From contig NC_088317.1 in assembly GCF_910592395.1 (NCBI RefSeq), positions 9,240,001 through 9,304,000 of the forward strand: a stretch of 64,000 nucleotides of DNA, written 5' to 3'. The notes beneath the pieces are model-generated. The model did not search any database and was not told where the DNA came from. It saw only the letters and a program-made list of their open reading frames with translations. A program made the position numbers and the translations under genes. This document shows, piece after piece, positions 1 to 10,433 of the stretch. Source of the stretch: Lineus longissimus. Lineage: Eukaryota > Nemertea > Pilidiophora > Heteronemertea > Lineidae. Each line of letters begins with the position of its first letter. The first letter of the stretch is position 1.

Positions 1-124
1 CTACAATGAGTATTTTCAGTCATTTTTAATTAAAAAATTAGCTATCAGAAAAATGAAAATACGAAACAATAAATTGCCTTCTTTCAGATTTAATTTTTTT
101 GGTACTTATTTAATTCTAAATCTC

Positions 125-2165
125 AACAAGAGGCCCAAGGGCCTGGCGCTCAGCTGAGTTAATATCATTAATATCTTCCCGGTGTTTAGTTCATTATGCA
201 TGAAAATGGCATGCTCCATGGTATTTGATATCCTTTTGCGTTCACTACGGTACCAATATTTTTGGTTGACATAATTATGCCACTGTTGGAACATTCTCAT
301 GGTTTATGGTATGCACCTGTTGATGGGCCATATGAATAAAAACAAGCATAAGCTTTTACTCCAGATTTTGAAGTATTTAGTATGCTTCAAAAATTGGAAT
401 AGTTTAGTTCTTGTGAAAGCAAAGGATTTTTAGAAATCAGTAGTTGCTACCAAAACAAGTAAATGCTAGACTACATATGAACGAAAATGTAGGATGAACC
501 TTTTACTTGGTAGTATAAATGTATTTTCTTGGAACCATGTAGCCTTTAAAAGTCGAAGTGAATGGTTGGTTGTTCCTCTTTGCCGGACTGCATTCACATT
601 TTGTTTGGTGGACATGTCATGCAAGAATTGGTCAAACCATACATCCATTTATGGAGAATCAGAGTGCATGGATTCCGAGTCATTAAAAATGTCTAAAGAA
701 TTATTCTTGGGTCATAAAGGGAAACCTGCGTTGTTTAGTATGAAAGTGAAAAATATGACAGAGTTAAGAAAATTATGTTTTATTGAACAATAGTAAGTTT
801 TGATTGTCTGCTTGGCTCCTTGCCAGTTAAATGACATGTGACTATACACAAAATAGAAAACTTTGGTGGAAATTGTAAATCATTTTTTTTTATCTATCAG
901 GGGAAACAAGCTGATGATGATCAAGTAAATCATTCATGAGAAATCGTTTTGTTGCTGAAGCTTGCATGACGAAGTTAATGCTAAACCTTTTCTTGTGCTC
1001 TACTGCGCCACCGTAGTTTTCTATTTAGACCAGCGATGACGTCATTTCTGGTGATTCCCTATGCTATTTGGTATTGTACAGTATGCAATGTATTTTTTCA
1101 GCGCTGTCAGTTGCCGAAGAGAGTGCCGTAGCTCCCTCAATTTCAAATAAATTTTTATGGGAGTGACATTATTGTATTGCTTAGAATGTCTACTTTTTAC
1201 TCATGAAAGAATCGTAGAACTAAAACTTAATAGGCGAACAGAATCATGCCGATTCACTGCACATACTGTGGGAATTCTCCACTTCAAAATACATCGGCGA
1301 TGTCATCGCGAATAACAGAGCATGCACTTCCGATATCGTTTTCACAGAAATGTGGCCAAATTTTCAAGAACTAATTTCTGAAAGTAGTCCCTAAAGACCT
1401 TACGACTACCACTGAAACGAACTGATGATAATATCGCCTACCAGACTACCATCGTCATCGAGCTGAGTGTCATTGAGCTCCAAGATTATTGCACATGGAT
1501 CGAGTAAACAACATGCCGCCATTTTGTCTCCGCTTCGGTATTTCGTAGGCCGCTAAAATGCACCTTCTCAATTAAAACCAACATAATAAGGCCTCACATC
1601 GTTGATTGAATAGGAACACCACACAAAACACAATAAAGTGGGGGTACAATCGATTACGAAGCTGAAGTGAACAGTGATTTATTCCTGGAGCTACTGCTGC
1701 TTTTTTGTGTAGCTGCCATGTTTTGAGAACTGGCAAATAGGAGACTTCATTGATGGCTGACGTCATCGGGCGGGAATTTGAATCAGCAGAAATAATTAAA
1801 AGGCAGGTAGCGCCCTCTCCTGTTAAAATTTTGAACTTTTTCTCAATAAAATAGTTTTTCAAGAATTTTATCTTAATATTAAAGCATATTTCGACTAATT
1901 CTGCTGCTCCTAGGCCGATATAGGCCAGTTTCCTTCATGCGCTCTCGCTCGCAGGAAGTAGGTCGAATGGCGACAAATTTTGTTTTGAAAGTAGAGTTTG
2001 ACCAGAAGTATCCAGAAATGCAAAATTGAAGTCTCTAGGTCTTACGGTTACAAAATGTGCACCATGGGTTTAACGGACGGACGGACGGACGGACGGACTG
2101 ACAGACGGACGCCACCGAGCAGCTTGTTTGACAAGCTCAGCTGACTTTGTCAGCTGAGCTAAAAA
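125..2165 (+). mobile_element. Hairpin-ended non-autonomous repeat (HINE-like), family 1
   Basis: The left end at about 125-160 carries a GGCC palindrome (ggcccaagggcc) followed by gctcagctgag. The right end at about 2068-2162 has an ACGG-type microsatellite, then a hairpin with arms cagctga/tcagctg, closing in gagctaaaaa. This plan (GGCC hairpin plus gctca on the left, microsatellite, hairpin and tgagctaaaaa on the right) is shared with the family at 9190, 40195 and 53330, although the sequence differs. The interior has no recognisable gene; the small open frame at 494-793 has no features I know. Assigning it to Helentron-associated elements is an inference from architecture. No target duplication was found. 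Confidence 0.45.
2073..2112. repeat. (ACGG)n microsatellite near the right end of the family 1 repeat
   Basis: A run of acgg units followed by imperfect gacagacggacg. It sits just inside the terminal hairpin of the repeat, where related elements in this window carry GAC/GGAC microsatellites. Confidence 0.8.
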
Positions 2166-2720
2166 CGTTGACAACAAACTATGTTAATGTAACACAATCA
2201 CCTGTGACCATTGGCTTTGCAGCTGTGTGCATCTTCAGTGTGCATGGCCATACATTTCGTGAAACCAGCCGGACATGCATTGAAAGTAATCTCGAGTCAT
2301 AACATGTTTTGGAGGCATAATTGGACATGGCATGACTATTAGGTGAGCTGTTGTAAAATATTATATTCTGGTGAACACTTTAGGGTGTATTATATGAATA
2401 GTCAGTCTTCCTTTCAATGGAGACGGACACAGATAACCCATACACTGTGATCAGATTGTCAGAAGAAGCAGCATGGCCGCCATTATTGATTTTTTTTAGG
2501 CTAGGCACTGGCATAGTGCCAACTCATGAACTGTAAGCAGACGTGTTTTTTTTAGTTTATGAGTTATTTTTACCCTTAGAATAATAAAGATGTATGCTCA
2601 AGAACAAACTGTCATGACTTAGGCAATAAAGATCTGACATTTAAAGGCAAATTTAATGAAGGAGTATTTGACATAAAAAATATATTAGAAGTTTTTGATT
2701 GGTTGCTCATTGGCATTGCT
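2166..2720. other. Intergenic stretch, nothing recognised
   Basis: AT-rich sequence without a long reading frame, terminal repeat or RNA gene that I can recognise. It separates the family 1 repeat from the Myb/SANT-like gene. Confidence 0.5.
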
Positions 2721-2725
2721 GGCTG

Positions 2726-3328
2726 TCATTTCACTTTTGCCCTATAATGTGGCAAATTTTGGCTTTGAAATATGCACAAAAGGGATGATTCTAACATACA
2801 TGACATACCTTGGTCAAAAAATGCTGGCTCTGGTCCAACTGTCAAAGGAAAAAATGTTTCACTGGCAACATTGGCAATGGCATGATGACTTATGGCAGTA
2901 GCAGCAGGGGGTGGAGAAGTAAACGCACAAGCTGCAGACTCCGAGCCTCCTTTAATTCCTTCCCAGCTTGGGTCAGCCTTGAATATATCGGCTATCGTCT
3001 CTGACACCATATCTAGTGCGACAGCTGGGCCACCTCCCGTCTTCTTCTCTTCTTTCTTGGACTTGGCCTGTTGGGATTTGGCCTTGGCCTTCAACTGGCG
3101 CCACTTCTCTTTCACCTCATCCGAGGTTCTCTTGCAAATGCCAACAGCATTGACACTGGTGGCTATATTTGTCCACAACTCATTTTTCCTATCATTCTCC
3201 GTCATGTTGCGGAACTTAGATGTCATTATCGACGCATTCTGCCTCACCATTTGAGTCAGAATTGCTACTTCCCTGGCTGTAAAATTGGGCTCCTTGGATT
3301 TCTTTGTCATCATCTTGAATTTTTTCAC
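2726..3328 (-). CDS. Myb/SANT-like DNA-binding protein of Harbinger-transposon type
   Basis: An uninterrupted 200-residue frame. Residues ~14-85 form a Myb/SANT-like (MSANTD/NAIF1-type) domain: FTAREVAILTQMV opens the first helix, ELWTNIATSVNAVG the second, and RTSDEVKEKWRQLKAKAK the third with the conserved KW. A lysine-rich stretch (QQAKSKKEEKK) and a low-complexity Ala/Pro tail follow. In PIF/Harbinger elements such a protein binds the transposon ends and helps move the transposase into the nucleus. No Harbinger DDE transposase lies beside it, so it is either an orphaned transposon gene or a domesticated copy. The nearest feature is a cluster of inverted taacggcatgtta motifs upstream at 3471-3520, possibly the sub-terminal region of the parent element. 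Start: first Met of the frame; Met residues 6-7 are alternatives. Confidence 0.7.
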   Translation of the reverse strand: MKKFKMMTKKSKEPNFTAREVAILTQMVRQNASIMTSKFRNMTENDRKNELWTNIATSVNAVGICKRTSDEVKEKWRQLKAKAKSQQAKSKKEEKKTGGGPAVALDMVSETIADIFKADPSWEGIKGGSESAACAFTSPPPAATAISHHAIANVASETFFPLTVGPEPAFFDQGMSCMLESSLLCIFQSQNLPHYRAKVK

Positions 3329-3470
3329 AGGAAGTAGATCAATTCCAAAAAATTTGCAATGAATTATGGGAATTTTTTTTCTGAACAGAAGATAACATGT
3401 TGTTAACTAGCTGTTACCAAAAATGCTTAAAATTTTGCTTCTAACAACAACATATTAACGGTTTGTTTGG

Positions 3471-3520
3471 TAACGGCATGTTACTGGATTTAACATGCCG
3501 TTACTGGTAACGGCATGTTA
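3471..3520. repeat. Three alternating inverted copies of taacggcatgtta
   Basis: Taacggcatgtta at 3471-3483, its reverse complement at 3491-3503, and the first form again at 3508-3520. A gggccc end-like word follows at 3545-3550. This could be the sub-terminal binding region and terminus of a Harbinger-type element whose Myb-like gene lies at 2726-3328. No matching left end was found. Confidence 0.5.
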
Positions 3521-3575
3521 AAATAAACTTTTTTTCTAACAACCGGGCCCAGATGTACTCATTTGGATCTCCTTG

Positions 3576-3932
3576 CTCCAAAGCGGGTAAATCAAAAGCA
3601 AAACAACACTTAGACTTTCTATCCTTGCTCGGGAGGGCCTCCAGTCGATCAACACGCGCAAAACTTCTCGATTTAGCAGCAAAGGTCAAGTTGACGCGAT
3701 TTTAGAGTGTATAGAGAACGTCCACCATTGCACTGTGCCAGTTCCGGAGAATAAAGCACAAAAACTACGAAAGCACAGCCCATTGGTATGTCGGCTTAAG
3801 ACTCCCCGAACTAGCCTACGAATTAAAAAAGCTCTGTTGGCGCAATCGGGTGGATTTTTTGGCTCTCTCATACCACTGGCCGTCTCGGCAATAGGGAGTC
3901 TTATATCCGGAATAACCGGGAAGAGAGGCTAA
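3576..3932 (+). pseudogene. Small basic protein of the Polinton-like element, frameshifted
   Basis: The readable part is two frames. One, at about 3588-3708, ends at a tag stop. The other continues to the stop at 3930-3932 and holds a basic middle followed by LLAQSGGFFGSLIPLAV and a hydrophobic, glycine-rich end. This layout (helical basic domain, then a short QSGGF box and hydrophobic tail) is one I remember from a short ORF usually found upstream of F54H12.2-type genes, but I cannot name its function. The switch between frames lies near 3680 and indicates an indel, so the copy is broken. A GTG-initiated 65-codon frame from 3735 is just its tail. Next gene: 4110. Confidence 0.5.
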
Positions 3933-4109
3933 AAACAGCGGCTTAATCCAGATGTCAATGAATCCAGATTTCGGGGAGAGCGTCATAGTGTTCTGAGTAC
4001 CTACCGGGCTAAATGTCGACAGACAATTACAGTACCGCCGCCACCACCTCAAGAAAACGAAGAAGATGAAAAAAAGGAGGGCCTCAATCAAAAAGACCTA
4101 CCGGATGAT

Positions 4110-5015
4110 GTGAAACTAGATTTGCTCGCGAGGAAACGCTGGGAACAAAAACAAACTGGACAAATCAAGGAAAAAGCACAAACTAACACCGGACAAGCAT
4201 GGCGACTCGAAGACTTGTTGAGCAGATTTCAGATCATCGGCATCCGTCATCCCTTCATTAACAGAATATTACGCGATTACGTGCAACATTTCCAGGGTGA
4301 AATTGACTGGAAGGATAGCACTTATGAAGTGATAATCGACGGAACTGTATTACCGAAATCAAATATTTTGCGAAGCCTTCATTTCCTTTTGGCTCCCGAA
4401 GACCTCGACTACCACGCTCCCCCCGGAGCCTATCGCTTGGCCGCAAAACTAACGGAGATCGGCGTGCCCCGATGCTGGATAAACTCAGCGGACAGGGCAG
4501 AATCGAGCGGCAGTCCCGCGGTGATTCCAGCACCGGCAGCAGATATTCGCGGAGCCCAAATTCCCGATACACCCCCCCCCCCCCCGAAAAAGCCCAGGGC
4601 ACTCAAGAATCAGAAACAGGTCTTGTTAAACTACCTTCAGCTCAGGGAAAATAAAGGAGACCAGACCCCCCTGGGTAAAATCAGTTCTCCTAAAGCCGCT
4701 TCTACACCTGTGTTCAACCTGCGGGGAGCGACAGGGGTTGACAAAAGCATTTTGAAAGCATTAACCGACTTTCAGAAAAGTGCAGTCCCGAGCACCCAAG
4801 CCCAAAAAAACAACAACAGCAGCGTCAGTGTCATCCAAGAATCTCCCGACAGAAGCCGGGGGGTGGTGGAGAAGAGCATTTTCTTGACGCTGGATTCCTC
4901 CAAAACGGATGCGGCCTCACCATCCGAATTAACATCGAAACCGACCACCCGAAAGTCGAAGCGCCAGCGAAATCTGAGTTGGCTACCCTTCGATGCGAAG
5001 AAATGGGTGCAATAG
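4110..5015 (+). CDS. Hypothetical 301-residue protein of the Polinton-like element
   Basis: An open frame encoding a protein with a conserved-looking globular N-terminal half and a Pro/Ser/Lys-rich C-terminal half. Residues ~30-125 include WRLEDLLSRF, IDWKDSTYEVIIDG and VLPKSNILRSL, a pattern I associate with an uncharacterised protein that travels with F54H12.2-type genes. A proline run (PPPPPPKKP) lies near residue 155, encoded by a homopolymeric C tract at 4571-4584. The C terminus is strongly basic (RKSKRQRN), suggesting nucleic-acid contact or nuclear targeting. The start is uncertain: the frame is open upstream and its annotated initiator is GTG, so the true start may lie in the degraded sequence at 3940-4110. 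Same strand as the genes on either side, 115 bp before the next. Confidence 0.6.
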   Translation: MKLDLLARKRWEQKQTGQIKEKAQTNTGQAWRLEDLLSRFQIIGIRHPFINRILRDYVQHFQGEIDWKDSTYEVIIDGTVLPKSNILRSLHFLLAPEDLDYHAPPGAYRLAAKLTEIGVPRCWINSADRAESSGSPAVIPAPAADIRGAQIPDTPPPPPKKPRALKNQKQVLLNYLQLRENKGDQTPLGKISSPKAASTPVFNLRGATGVDKSILKALTDFQKSAVPSTQAQKNNNSSVSVIQESPDRSRGVVEKSIFLTLDSSKTDAASPSELTSKPTTRKSKRQRNLSWLPFDAKKWVQ

Positions 5016-5130
5016 AACGTAGTTGCCGTGTGGTTGGAGGAGTCAGCACGAGGACATAAAATACCAATCGCGTAGGAAACTATATATCATATACCCGTAA
5101 ACAAAAAGCCCCTTAATTCCACATCATATC

Positions 5131-5655
5131 ATGTCAAAGAGGAGTGGAAGGACATGCGCCCTAGCAAGGCGCGTCATCTACGAGCCCGTGGACGCAGACT
5201 ACATCGCCCATTACTGCGGGAAAGGAGAACAGGCAGGAGGCCTCCCAGTTTTCCGAGGAACTCCATACCAAGAGGGATACGGGATTGGGGACACATTAAG
5301 CAAAATGTTTAGATGCATCATTCCCGTACTGAAGAGAACCGTCCTACCCATGGCTAAAAGAGCGGCGTCAAGGGCGGGAAAGGTTCTTCTGGCGCAGGGC
5401 GTGGCAGTTCTTGGAGACGCTATGGACGGAAAGAATATAAAATCCGCCTTTAAAGAGAGAGCCCTTGAGGGAGTAAGAGAAGTCGGGCATGATGTAAGAA
5501 AAGACATTGTGGATGCGATAACAACGCCCCGACCGGGTAGAGATCGACGCGTAAACAAGCGACCACTGGAAGAGCCGCCGAGGACCAAAAAAGCAAAAAG
5601 AATAAAAGGACAAAAATCAAACTCTGAGAAGGGATTTTTCACCCGTCGCCGATAG
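5131..5655 (+). CDS. Small basic virion-type protein of the Polinton-like element
   Basis: 174 residues, start ATG at 5131. The centre (residues ~48-110) is glycine-rich and amphipathic: GYGIGDTLSKMFRCIIPVLK, then AKRAASRAGKVLLAQG. The C terminus is highly basic (RDRRVNKRPLEEPPRTKKAKR). Small proteins with a GIGD-type box, amphipathic helix and basic tail are typical of minor or core proteins in adenovirus-related and Polinton-like virions; that parallel is an inference. It lies 115 bp after the 301-residue gene and 18 bp before the capsid-type gene, as expected for late genes packed on one strand. The frame is intact. Confidence 0.6.
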   Translation: MSKRSGRTCALARRVIYEPVDADYIAHYCGKGEQAGGLPVFRGTPYQEGYGIGDTLSKMFRCIIPVLKRTVLPMAKRAASRAGKVLLAQGVAVLGDAMDGKNIKSAFKERALEGVREVGHDVRKDIVDAITTPRPGRDRRVNKRPLEEPPRTKKAKRIKGQKSNSEKGFFTRRR

Positions 5656-6368
5656 TTACCCCGAGAAGAAAACATGTCGCTTATCGCACTAAGGCGGAAT
5701 TGGAGTTGTTCGAAACAAAACCAACACAAACAGCGATCACGTCCGGAAAACTCGTAGAGGTGCACCCAACAACTTCGATTGAGAACACCGATGTCATTGA
5801 ATTTAAACCGCAAACCGACAAAAAAAATTACATCGATCTTCGGGAAACGACCATCTACATCAGGGCCAAAATTGTCAAACTGGATGGCACCGCTCTGACA
5901 GAGAAAACAGGAGGCACTGTTGACCCAAAGGCGCAATGCTACCCAATAAACTATCTGGTCGGTACGATGTTCAAACAGGCCGAAGTATCGCTTTCCGGGA
6001 CACAGATTGGGAGCACCAGCAGCATGCACGCTTATCGGTCTTACCTGGAGGCGTTGCTCAGTTATGGCAAAGACGCAAAAACCCACCAATTAAGAGCAGG
6101 AGGATACTTCAAAGACGTGACCGACATGGAGACAACCGGTGCTACAATAAGTGACGGCACAGCCACCAACAAGGGGGCGGTGAGCCGATTCAAGATGACG
6201 AAGTTCAGCCAATCTTTTGAACTCCAGGGTCGGATCCATAATGAGATGTTCGAACAAGGGAAACTGCTTCTCAGCAAAGTACCACTAACCGTCAAACTAA
6301 CATTAGGAAACCCCAAATTCAGCCTGATGTCCGCATCAACAGCTACCGATTACAAGATAAAATTGGAA

Positions 6369-8114
6369 TGAAACGGCCAGGGGCCATTGTGCTCACCGTA
6401 TACATATTTTAGTAGGCAGGATCATGCTTAATTTAGAGGTGAATATGGTGAACACAATCAGGCATGAAGACTTTTTTAGATATGTATTGATGTCAAGTAA
6501 TAAGACAGGGCAGTATATATAAGTTTATGATCAAACCAATAATTGTCTATGACATCAACAAGATCAATATCGTGTGATTGCTATGAGTCCCTGCAATAAA
6601 AAATTCATCGAAAAAAAGTCATTAATAAGCGAGATATTGCACGTCCTACTTTTTCAGTTTTGACCCCCTGATGGCCAAATCAAGAATCAGATCAGGCCAA
6701 AATTCGGTGTCAGAGATTATCTAATGTGGGGGGTTACATGTACCAACTTTCAAGTTCATAGCTTCAGCAGTTAAGAAACGTGCCATAGTTACACTCTAAT
6801 GGCCAATTTACGCCATTTGACCTCTGTGACCTAGAAAAGGAGGTCAAATCCAAAAATCGTAGGACATGTGGTGTATCCTTGCTAGATGTCCCTGCCATAA
6901 AAATGTTATCGAAAACAATTCACTCAAATGAGCAAGATATTGCACTTCTTCCTTTTTCCATTATGGCCCCCTGGTGGCCGAATAAAGAATCAGATCAGGC
7001 CGAAATTCGGCATCAAAGGTTATCTGATGTAGGGGGTTATATGCACCAAGTTTCAAGTTCATAGCTTTACTGGTTAAGAAACGTGCCATAGTTTACACTC
7101 TAACGGCCAATTTACGCCATCTGACGTCTGTGACCTTGAAAAGTAGGTCAAATTGAAAACTCGTAAGACATGTGATGTATTCTTCCTAAGAGTACCTACC
7201 ATAAAAATTTTATCGAAAACAAGTCACTTATAAGCGAGATATCACACTTTTTAGATATCCACTTTTGGCCCCCTGGTGGCAAAGTTGAGAATCAGATCAA
7301 ACTGAAATTCAGCACCAGAGGCTATGTGATATAGGGGGTTATATGTACCAAGTTTCAAGTTCATAGCTTTAGTGGTTAAGAAACGTGCCATAGTTTACAC
7401 TCTAACGGCCAATTTACGCCATCTGACCTCTGTGACCTTGAAAAGTACGTCAAATTGAAAACTCGTAAGACATGTGATGTATTCTTCCTCAGAGTACCTA
7501 CCATAAAAACTTTACCGAAAACAAGTCACTTATAAGCGAGATATCACACTTTTTAGATATCCACTTTTGGCCCCCTGGTGGCAAAGTTGAGAATCAGATC
7601 AAACTGAAATTCAGCACCAGAGGCTATGTGATATAGGGGGTTATATGTACCAAGTTTCAAGTTCATAGCTTTAGTGGTTAAGAAACGTGCCATAGTTTAC
7701 ACTCTAACGGCCAATTTACGCCATATGACCTCTGTGACCTTGAAAAGTAGGTCAAATTAAAAACCCGTATGATATATGATGTATCCTTGCTATGAGTACC
7801 TACCACAAAAATTTCATTCCAAACAAGTCATTAATAAGCGAGATATCACACTTTTTAGATATCTACATTCGGCCCCCTGGTGGCCAAATTAAGAATCAGA
7901 TCGAACCGAAATTTATTGTCACAGGTCATCTGACCAAGGGAGTCCTGTGTACAAAGTTACAAGTTCATAGGCTTAGCGGTTAAGAAACGTGCCACTGTTT
8001 TTGAAACAGGATACGACGACGACGACGACGGACGACGGACGACGACAGACGACGACGGACGACGGACGACGGACACTGCGGTATTGTATAGACTCCCCTA
8101 CGGTGAGCCAAAAA
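6369..8114 (+). mobile_element. Hairpin repeat (HINE-like family 2) inserted in the capsid-type gene
   Basis: The left end holds ggccaggggcc then gctcaccgta. The right end has a GAC-type microsatellite (8010-8070) followed by tacggtgagccaaaaa, so gctcaccgta/tacggtgagc form sub-terminal inverted repeats. Between them are four to five tandem units of ~302 bp. The interrupted coding sequence resumes directly after the right end, which fixes both junctions to within a few bases. No transposase is present; it must move by proteins supplied elsewhere. Confidence 0.7.
6655..7985. repeat. ~302-bp tandem repeats with CTCF-like and AGGTCA motifs
   Basis: Units are marked by ggccccctggtggc at 6965, 7267, 7569 and 7871, exactly 302 bp apart, plus a weaker first copy at about 6661. 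Each unit also contains gttaagaaacgtgcca and tgacctctgtgaccttgaaaa followed by aggtcaaa. Units 7140-7740 are nearly identical, indicating recent duplication within the array. Confidence 0.85.
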
Positions 8115-8767
8115 GCAATACTGATGACAAGCGTCAAAGAAATAGCCAGCTACGTCCGAGTAGCGCACGAGCAGCGGCTTCTCACAGCAAACGCAAAATA
8201 CCCCGTGACAAGGATTGAAATGCGCTACTACCAAAAAGCAGCAGGAGGAAGCGACTTGTCCGAGGCAAACCTGTGCAAAGGAGAAACGCCGAGGCGCATC
8301 GCTATAGGACTGCTTGCCAGCAACGCCATGAACGGGGCCCTGGATGGAAACCCGTTCAACTTCAAACACTACAGCGTGACAAGCATAAAACTAACTGTCG
8401 CGGGGGCATCTATCCCTTACGGGGAACTAAAGGTGGATTTTACCGCGAAAAATGTGGTGAATGGATACATGACGCTCTTTCGGGGAAGCAAGTTGTGGCC
8501 GGCCAACAAGAGCAACGACATATCACTGGACGACTATGTGGATGGATATGCCTTGTACGTCTTCAATTTAGCGCCGGATGACGCGGAATCGAGTGCTTTC
8601 CAACTCGCAAAAAATGGTGATGTCGGAGTGGAAATAAGGCTATCCACGGCCACCACCGAAGCAGTGAATCTCATAGTTTTATACGAATACGATTCTTTCG
8701 TGGAAATTGATGCCGATCGAAACGTGTATTACAGTCACAGCGGGGTGAAAGGAGCAGAAAAATAAAT

Positions 8768-10414
8768 ATGAACAAACACGAAATGAACGTTTTAATGAAA
8801 AGACACCTGGGGACACAAAACATTTTTACCAAGGCGGTGTCTAGTGATACTCTTCCGACGAACGCTCGAAAACGGAGACCCTGCGCATACATAAGCAATA
8901 CGGCAAAAGCCCGAGAGCCAGGTGAACATTGGGTGAGCCTTTATTTTAACCAAGTTCCTCCTCACGAGTACTTTGACAGTAATGGAGAAGCCCCCAGAAA
9001 AGCGAGATTCAGAGAAATTCTTAGTAGAGAAGGAACTTTTACTCGATCTATATTCGGCTTCAAAGCCCTTTGTCCACAGTCTGCGGCCAATACTGCATGT
9101 ACTACATCCTCATGCTAAGTAAAGGCCTATCGATGAGAGAGATTATAAAACAATTTTCGGCGTACGACCTTCTCGGAAACGATAAATGAAATGGACAGGG
9201 CAATTGTGCTCACCTCATGTGGAGGAAAGATGGATAAAGAGCATGGTCTTGTGTCATGTAGTGTTAGGTTTGATGTGGGTCCAAGCAATTACAATTTCCC
9301 CAAAATGGCCAATTTACAGTACATTCGACCTCTGTGACCTTGAAAAGTAGGTCAAATCAAAGAAGACCCGGGTGACACATTGAATGGATGTTAGAATTAG
9401 ATGTACCTATGATATAAAATTGGTGCCAATCGGGCAAGTCATTACTAGGAATAATGGCATTTTGAAGAATTTAGGATTTGGCCCCCTCCCTGGAGGCCAA
9501 ACGGCAAATCAGATCGCACCAAACTTCGGTACCTGAGATCACCTGACCAAGGGGTACATGTGTACTTAATTTGTGATCAATAGTCATTGCAGTTAAGAAA
9601 CATGCCATAGTTACGGCCTGACGGCGAATTTACGCCATTTGACCTCTGTGACCTTGACAAGAAGGTCAAATTAAAAACCTGTGTGACATATACTGTATGG
9701 TGGTTAGATGTACCCATGATATCAAATTGGTGGCAATCGGGCAAGAAGTAAAGGAATAATCACATTTTTAAGGTTTTTGGATTTTGCCCCCTGGTGGTCA
9801 GGTGGTGAATCATATTGGACCAAACTTTGGTCCCTGAGATCACCTGACTAAGGGGTAAATGTGTACCAAATTTGGGATCAATAGTCATTGCAGTTTAGAA
9901 ACGTGCCAATGTTACATCCTAACGGCCAATTTACACCATTTGACCTCTGTGACCTTGAAAAGGAGGTCAAATCAAAAACCCGGAGGATATATGATGCACC
10001 TTTGCTAGAAGTACCTACCATATTTTTTTCAAAATTTCCCGACTACTATTAAGGGAGATATTGCATATTTTCACTTTTAACGTTTGGCCCCCTGGTGGCC
10101 AAACCATGAAACGAATCGGACCGAAACTTCGTCTCCTAGGTGTCATTACATAAGGGTACATGTGTACTAAGTTTCAACTCAATAGCTCTAACAGTTACGA
10201 AACGTGCCCTGCTAACGGACGACGGACGACGACGACGACGACGGACGACGGACGCCACGGTATGGGATAAGCTCACCTCTGCTAAGAGGTGAGCTAAAAA
10301 GTAAATGCGACCATAGAAAGGCAATTCGGGATAAAACGGGACATATACGACACTAGTTTTCTCCTGCCACGAATTTTCCCACAACTCCTCAGCAAAGCAA
10401 AAGAAGTACATTAA
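8768..10414 (+). pseudogene. Adenain-type (adenovirus-like) cysteine protease, frameshifted and split
   Basis: The frame starts at ATG 8768, two bases after the capsid-type stop. Visible catalytic features: His in GEHWVSLYF (about residue 57), the acidic position in EYFDSNGEAP, and the nucleophile Cys in CGQYCMYY. The Cys block is only readable in a different frame, so there is an indel between about 9055 and 9075. The reading then ends at a hairpin repeat inserted at about 9190, and a compatible open frame continues at 10301-10414 to a taa stop. These proteases process virion precursors in adenoviruses, Polintons and relatives. The gene is therefore inactive in this copy. Identification rests on the His, Asp and Cys blocks in the correct order and spacing. 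Confidence 0.75.
9190..10300 (+). mobile_element. Hairpin repeat (HINE-like family 3) inserted in the protease gene
   Basis: Left end aatggacagggcaattgtgc (a GGCC-type hairpin in the other copies) plus gctcacct. Right end: GAC microsatellite 10214-10255, then the hairpin gctcacctctgctaagaggt continuing to gagctaaaaa. The interior has three ~303-bp units, two of them with gccccctggtgg (9786, 10086). Near-identical copies lie at 17601-18782 (opposite strand), 40195-41304 and 53330-54527. It lies in the same orientation as the interrupted genes. Confidence 0.8.
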
Positions 10415-10416
10415 GC

Positions 10417-10433
10417 GGGGGGGGGGGGGGGGG
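10417..10433 (+). repeat. G17 homopolymer
   Basis: Seventeen consecutive G residues directly after the protease stop codon. A potential quadruplex or assembly-sensitive site. Confidence 0.9.

Larger units (their letters stand above)
5674..8765 (+). pseudogene. F54H12.2-type protein (probable capsid protein), split by a repeat insertion
   Basis: The protein is in two blocks: about 5674-6368 and 8115-8765. Together they cover nearly a full-length family member. Recognisable pieces are the N-terminal ELELFETKPTQTAI, the central QSFELQGRIHNEMFEQGKLL and, after the insertion, NPFNFKHYSVTSIKL and YALYVFNLAPDDAES. These are hallmarks of the family annotated as uncharacterized protein F54H12.2-like. 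Its place immediately before an adenain-type protease suggests a structural virion protein; that role is inferred. Two lesions are visible. The ATG at 5674 is out of frame with the conserved N terminus, implying a 1-nt indel near 5690-5700. A 1.75 kb hairpin repeat (6369-8114) interrupts the centre. The stop is at 8763-8765, two bases before the protease ATG. Confidence 0.75.
3549..10414 (+). mobile_element. Remnant of a Polinton-like / Maverick-type virus element
   Basis: Five intronless frames follow one another tightly on the plus strand: a small basic protein with a hydrophobic tail, a 301-residue protein, a 174-residue basic protein, an F54H12.2-type protein (probable capsid) and an adenain-type cysteine protease. 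F54H12.2-type proteins are widespread in invertebrate genomes and, as I remember, sit next to a transposon-type integrase. The protease family is a hallmark of Polintons, adintoviruses and adenoviruses. No protein-primed DNA polymerase, packaging ATPase, integrase or terminal repeat is visible here, so this is a partial copy. Two hairpin repeats (6369-8114 and 9190-10300) have split the last two genes, and frameshifts add to the decay. The virus-like assignment is firm for the protease and inferred for the rest. Confidence 0.7.

Noticed and set aside
5211-6089. 292-residue minus-strand frame over the virus-like genes
   Set aside because: Antisense shadow of the basic-protein and capsid-type genes; no recognisable motif.
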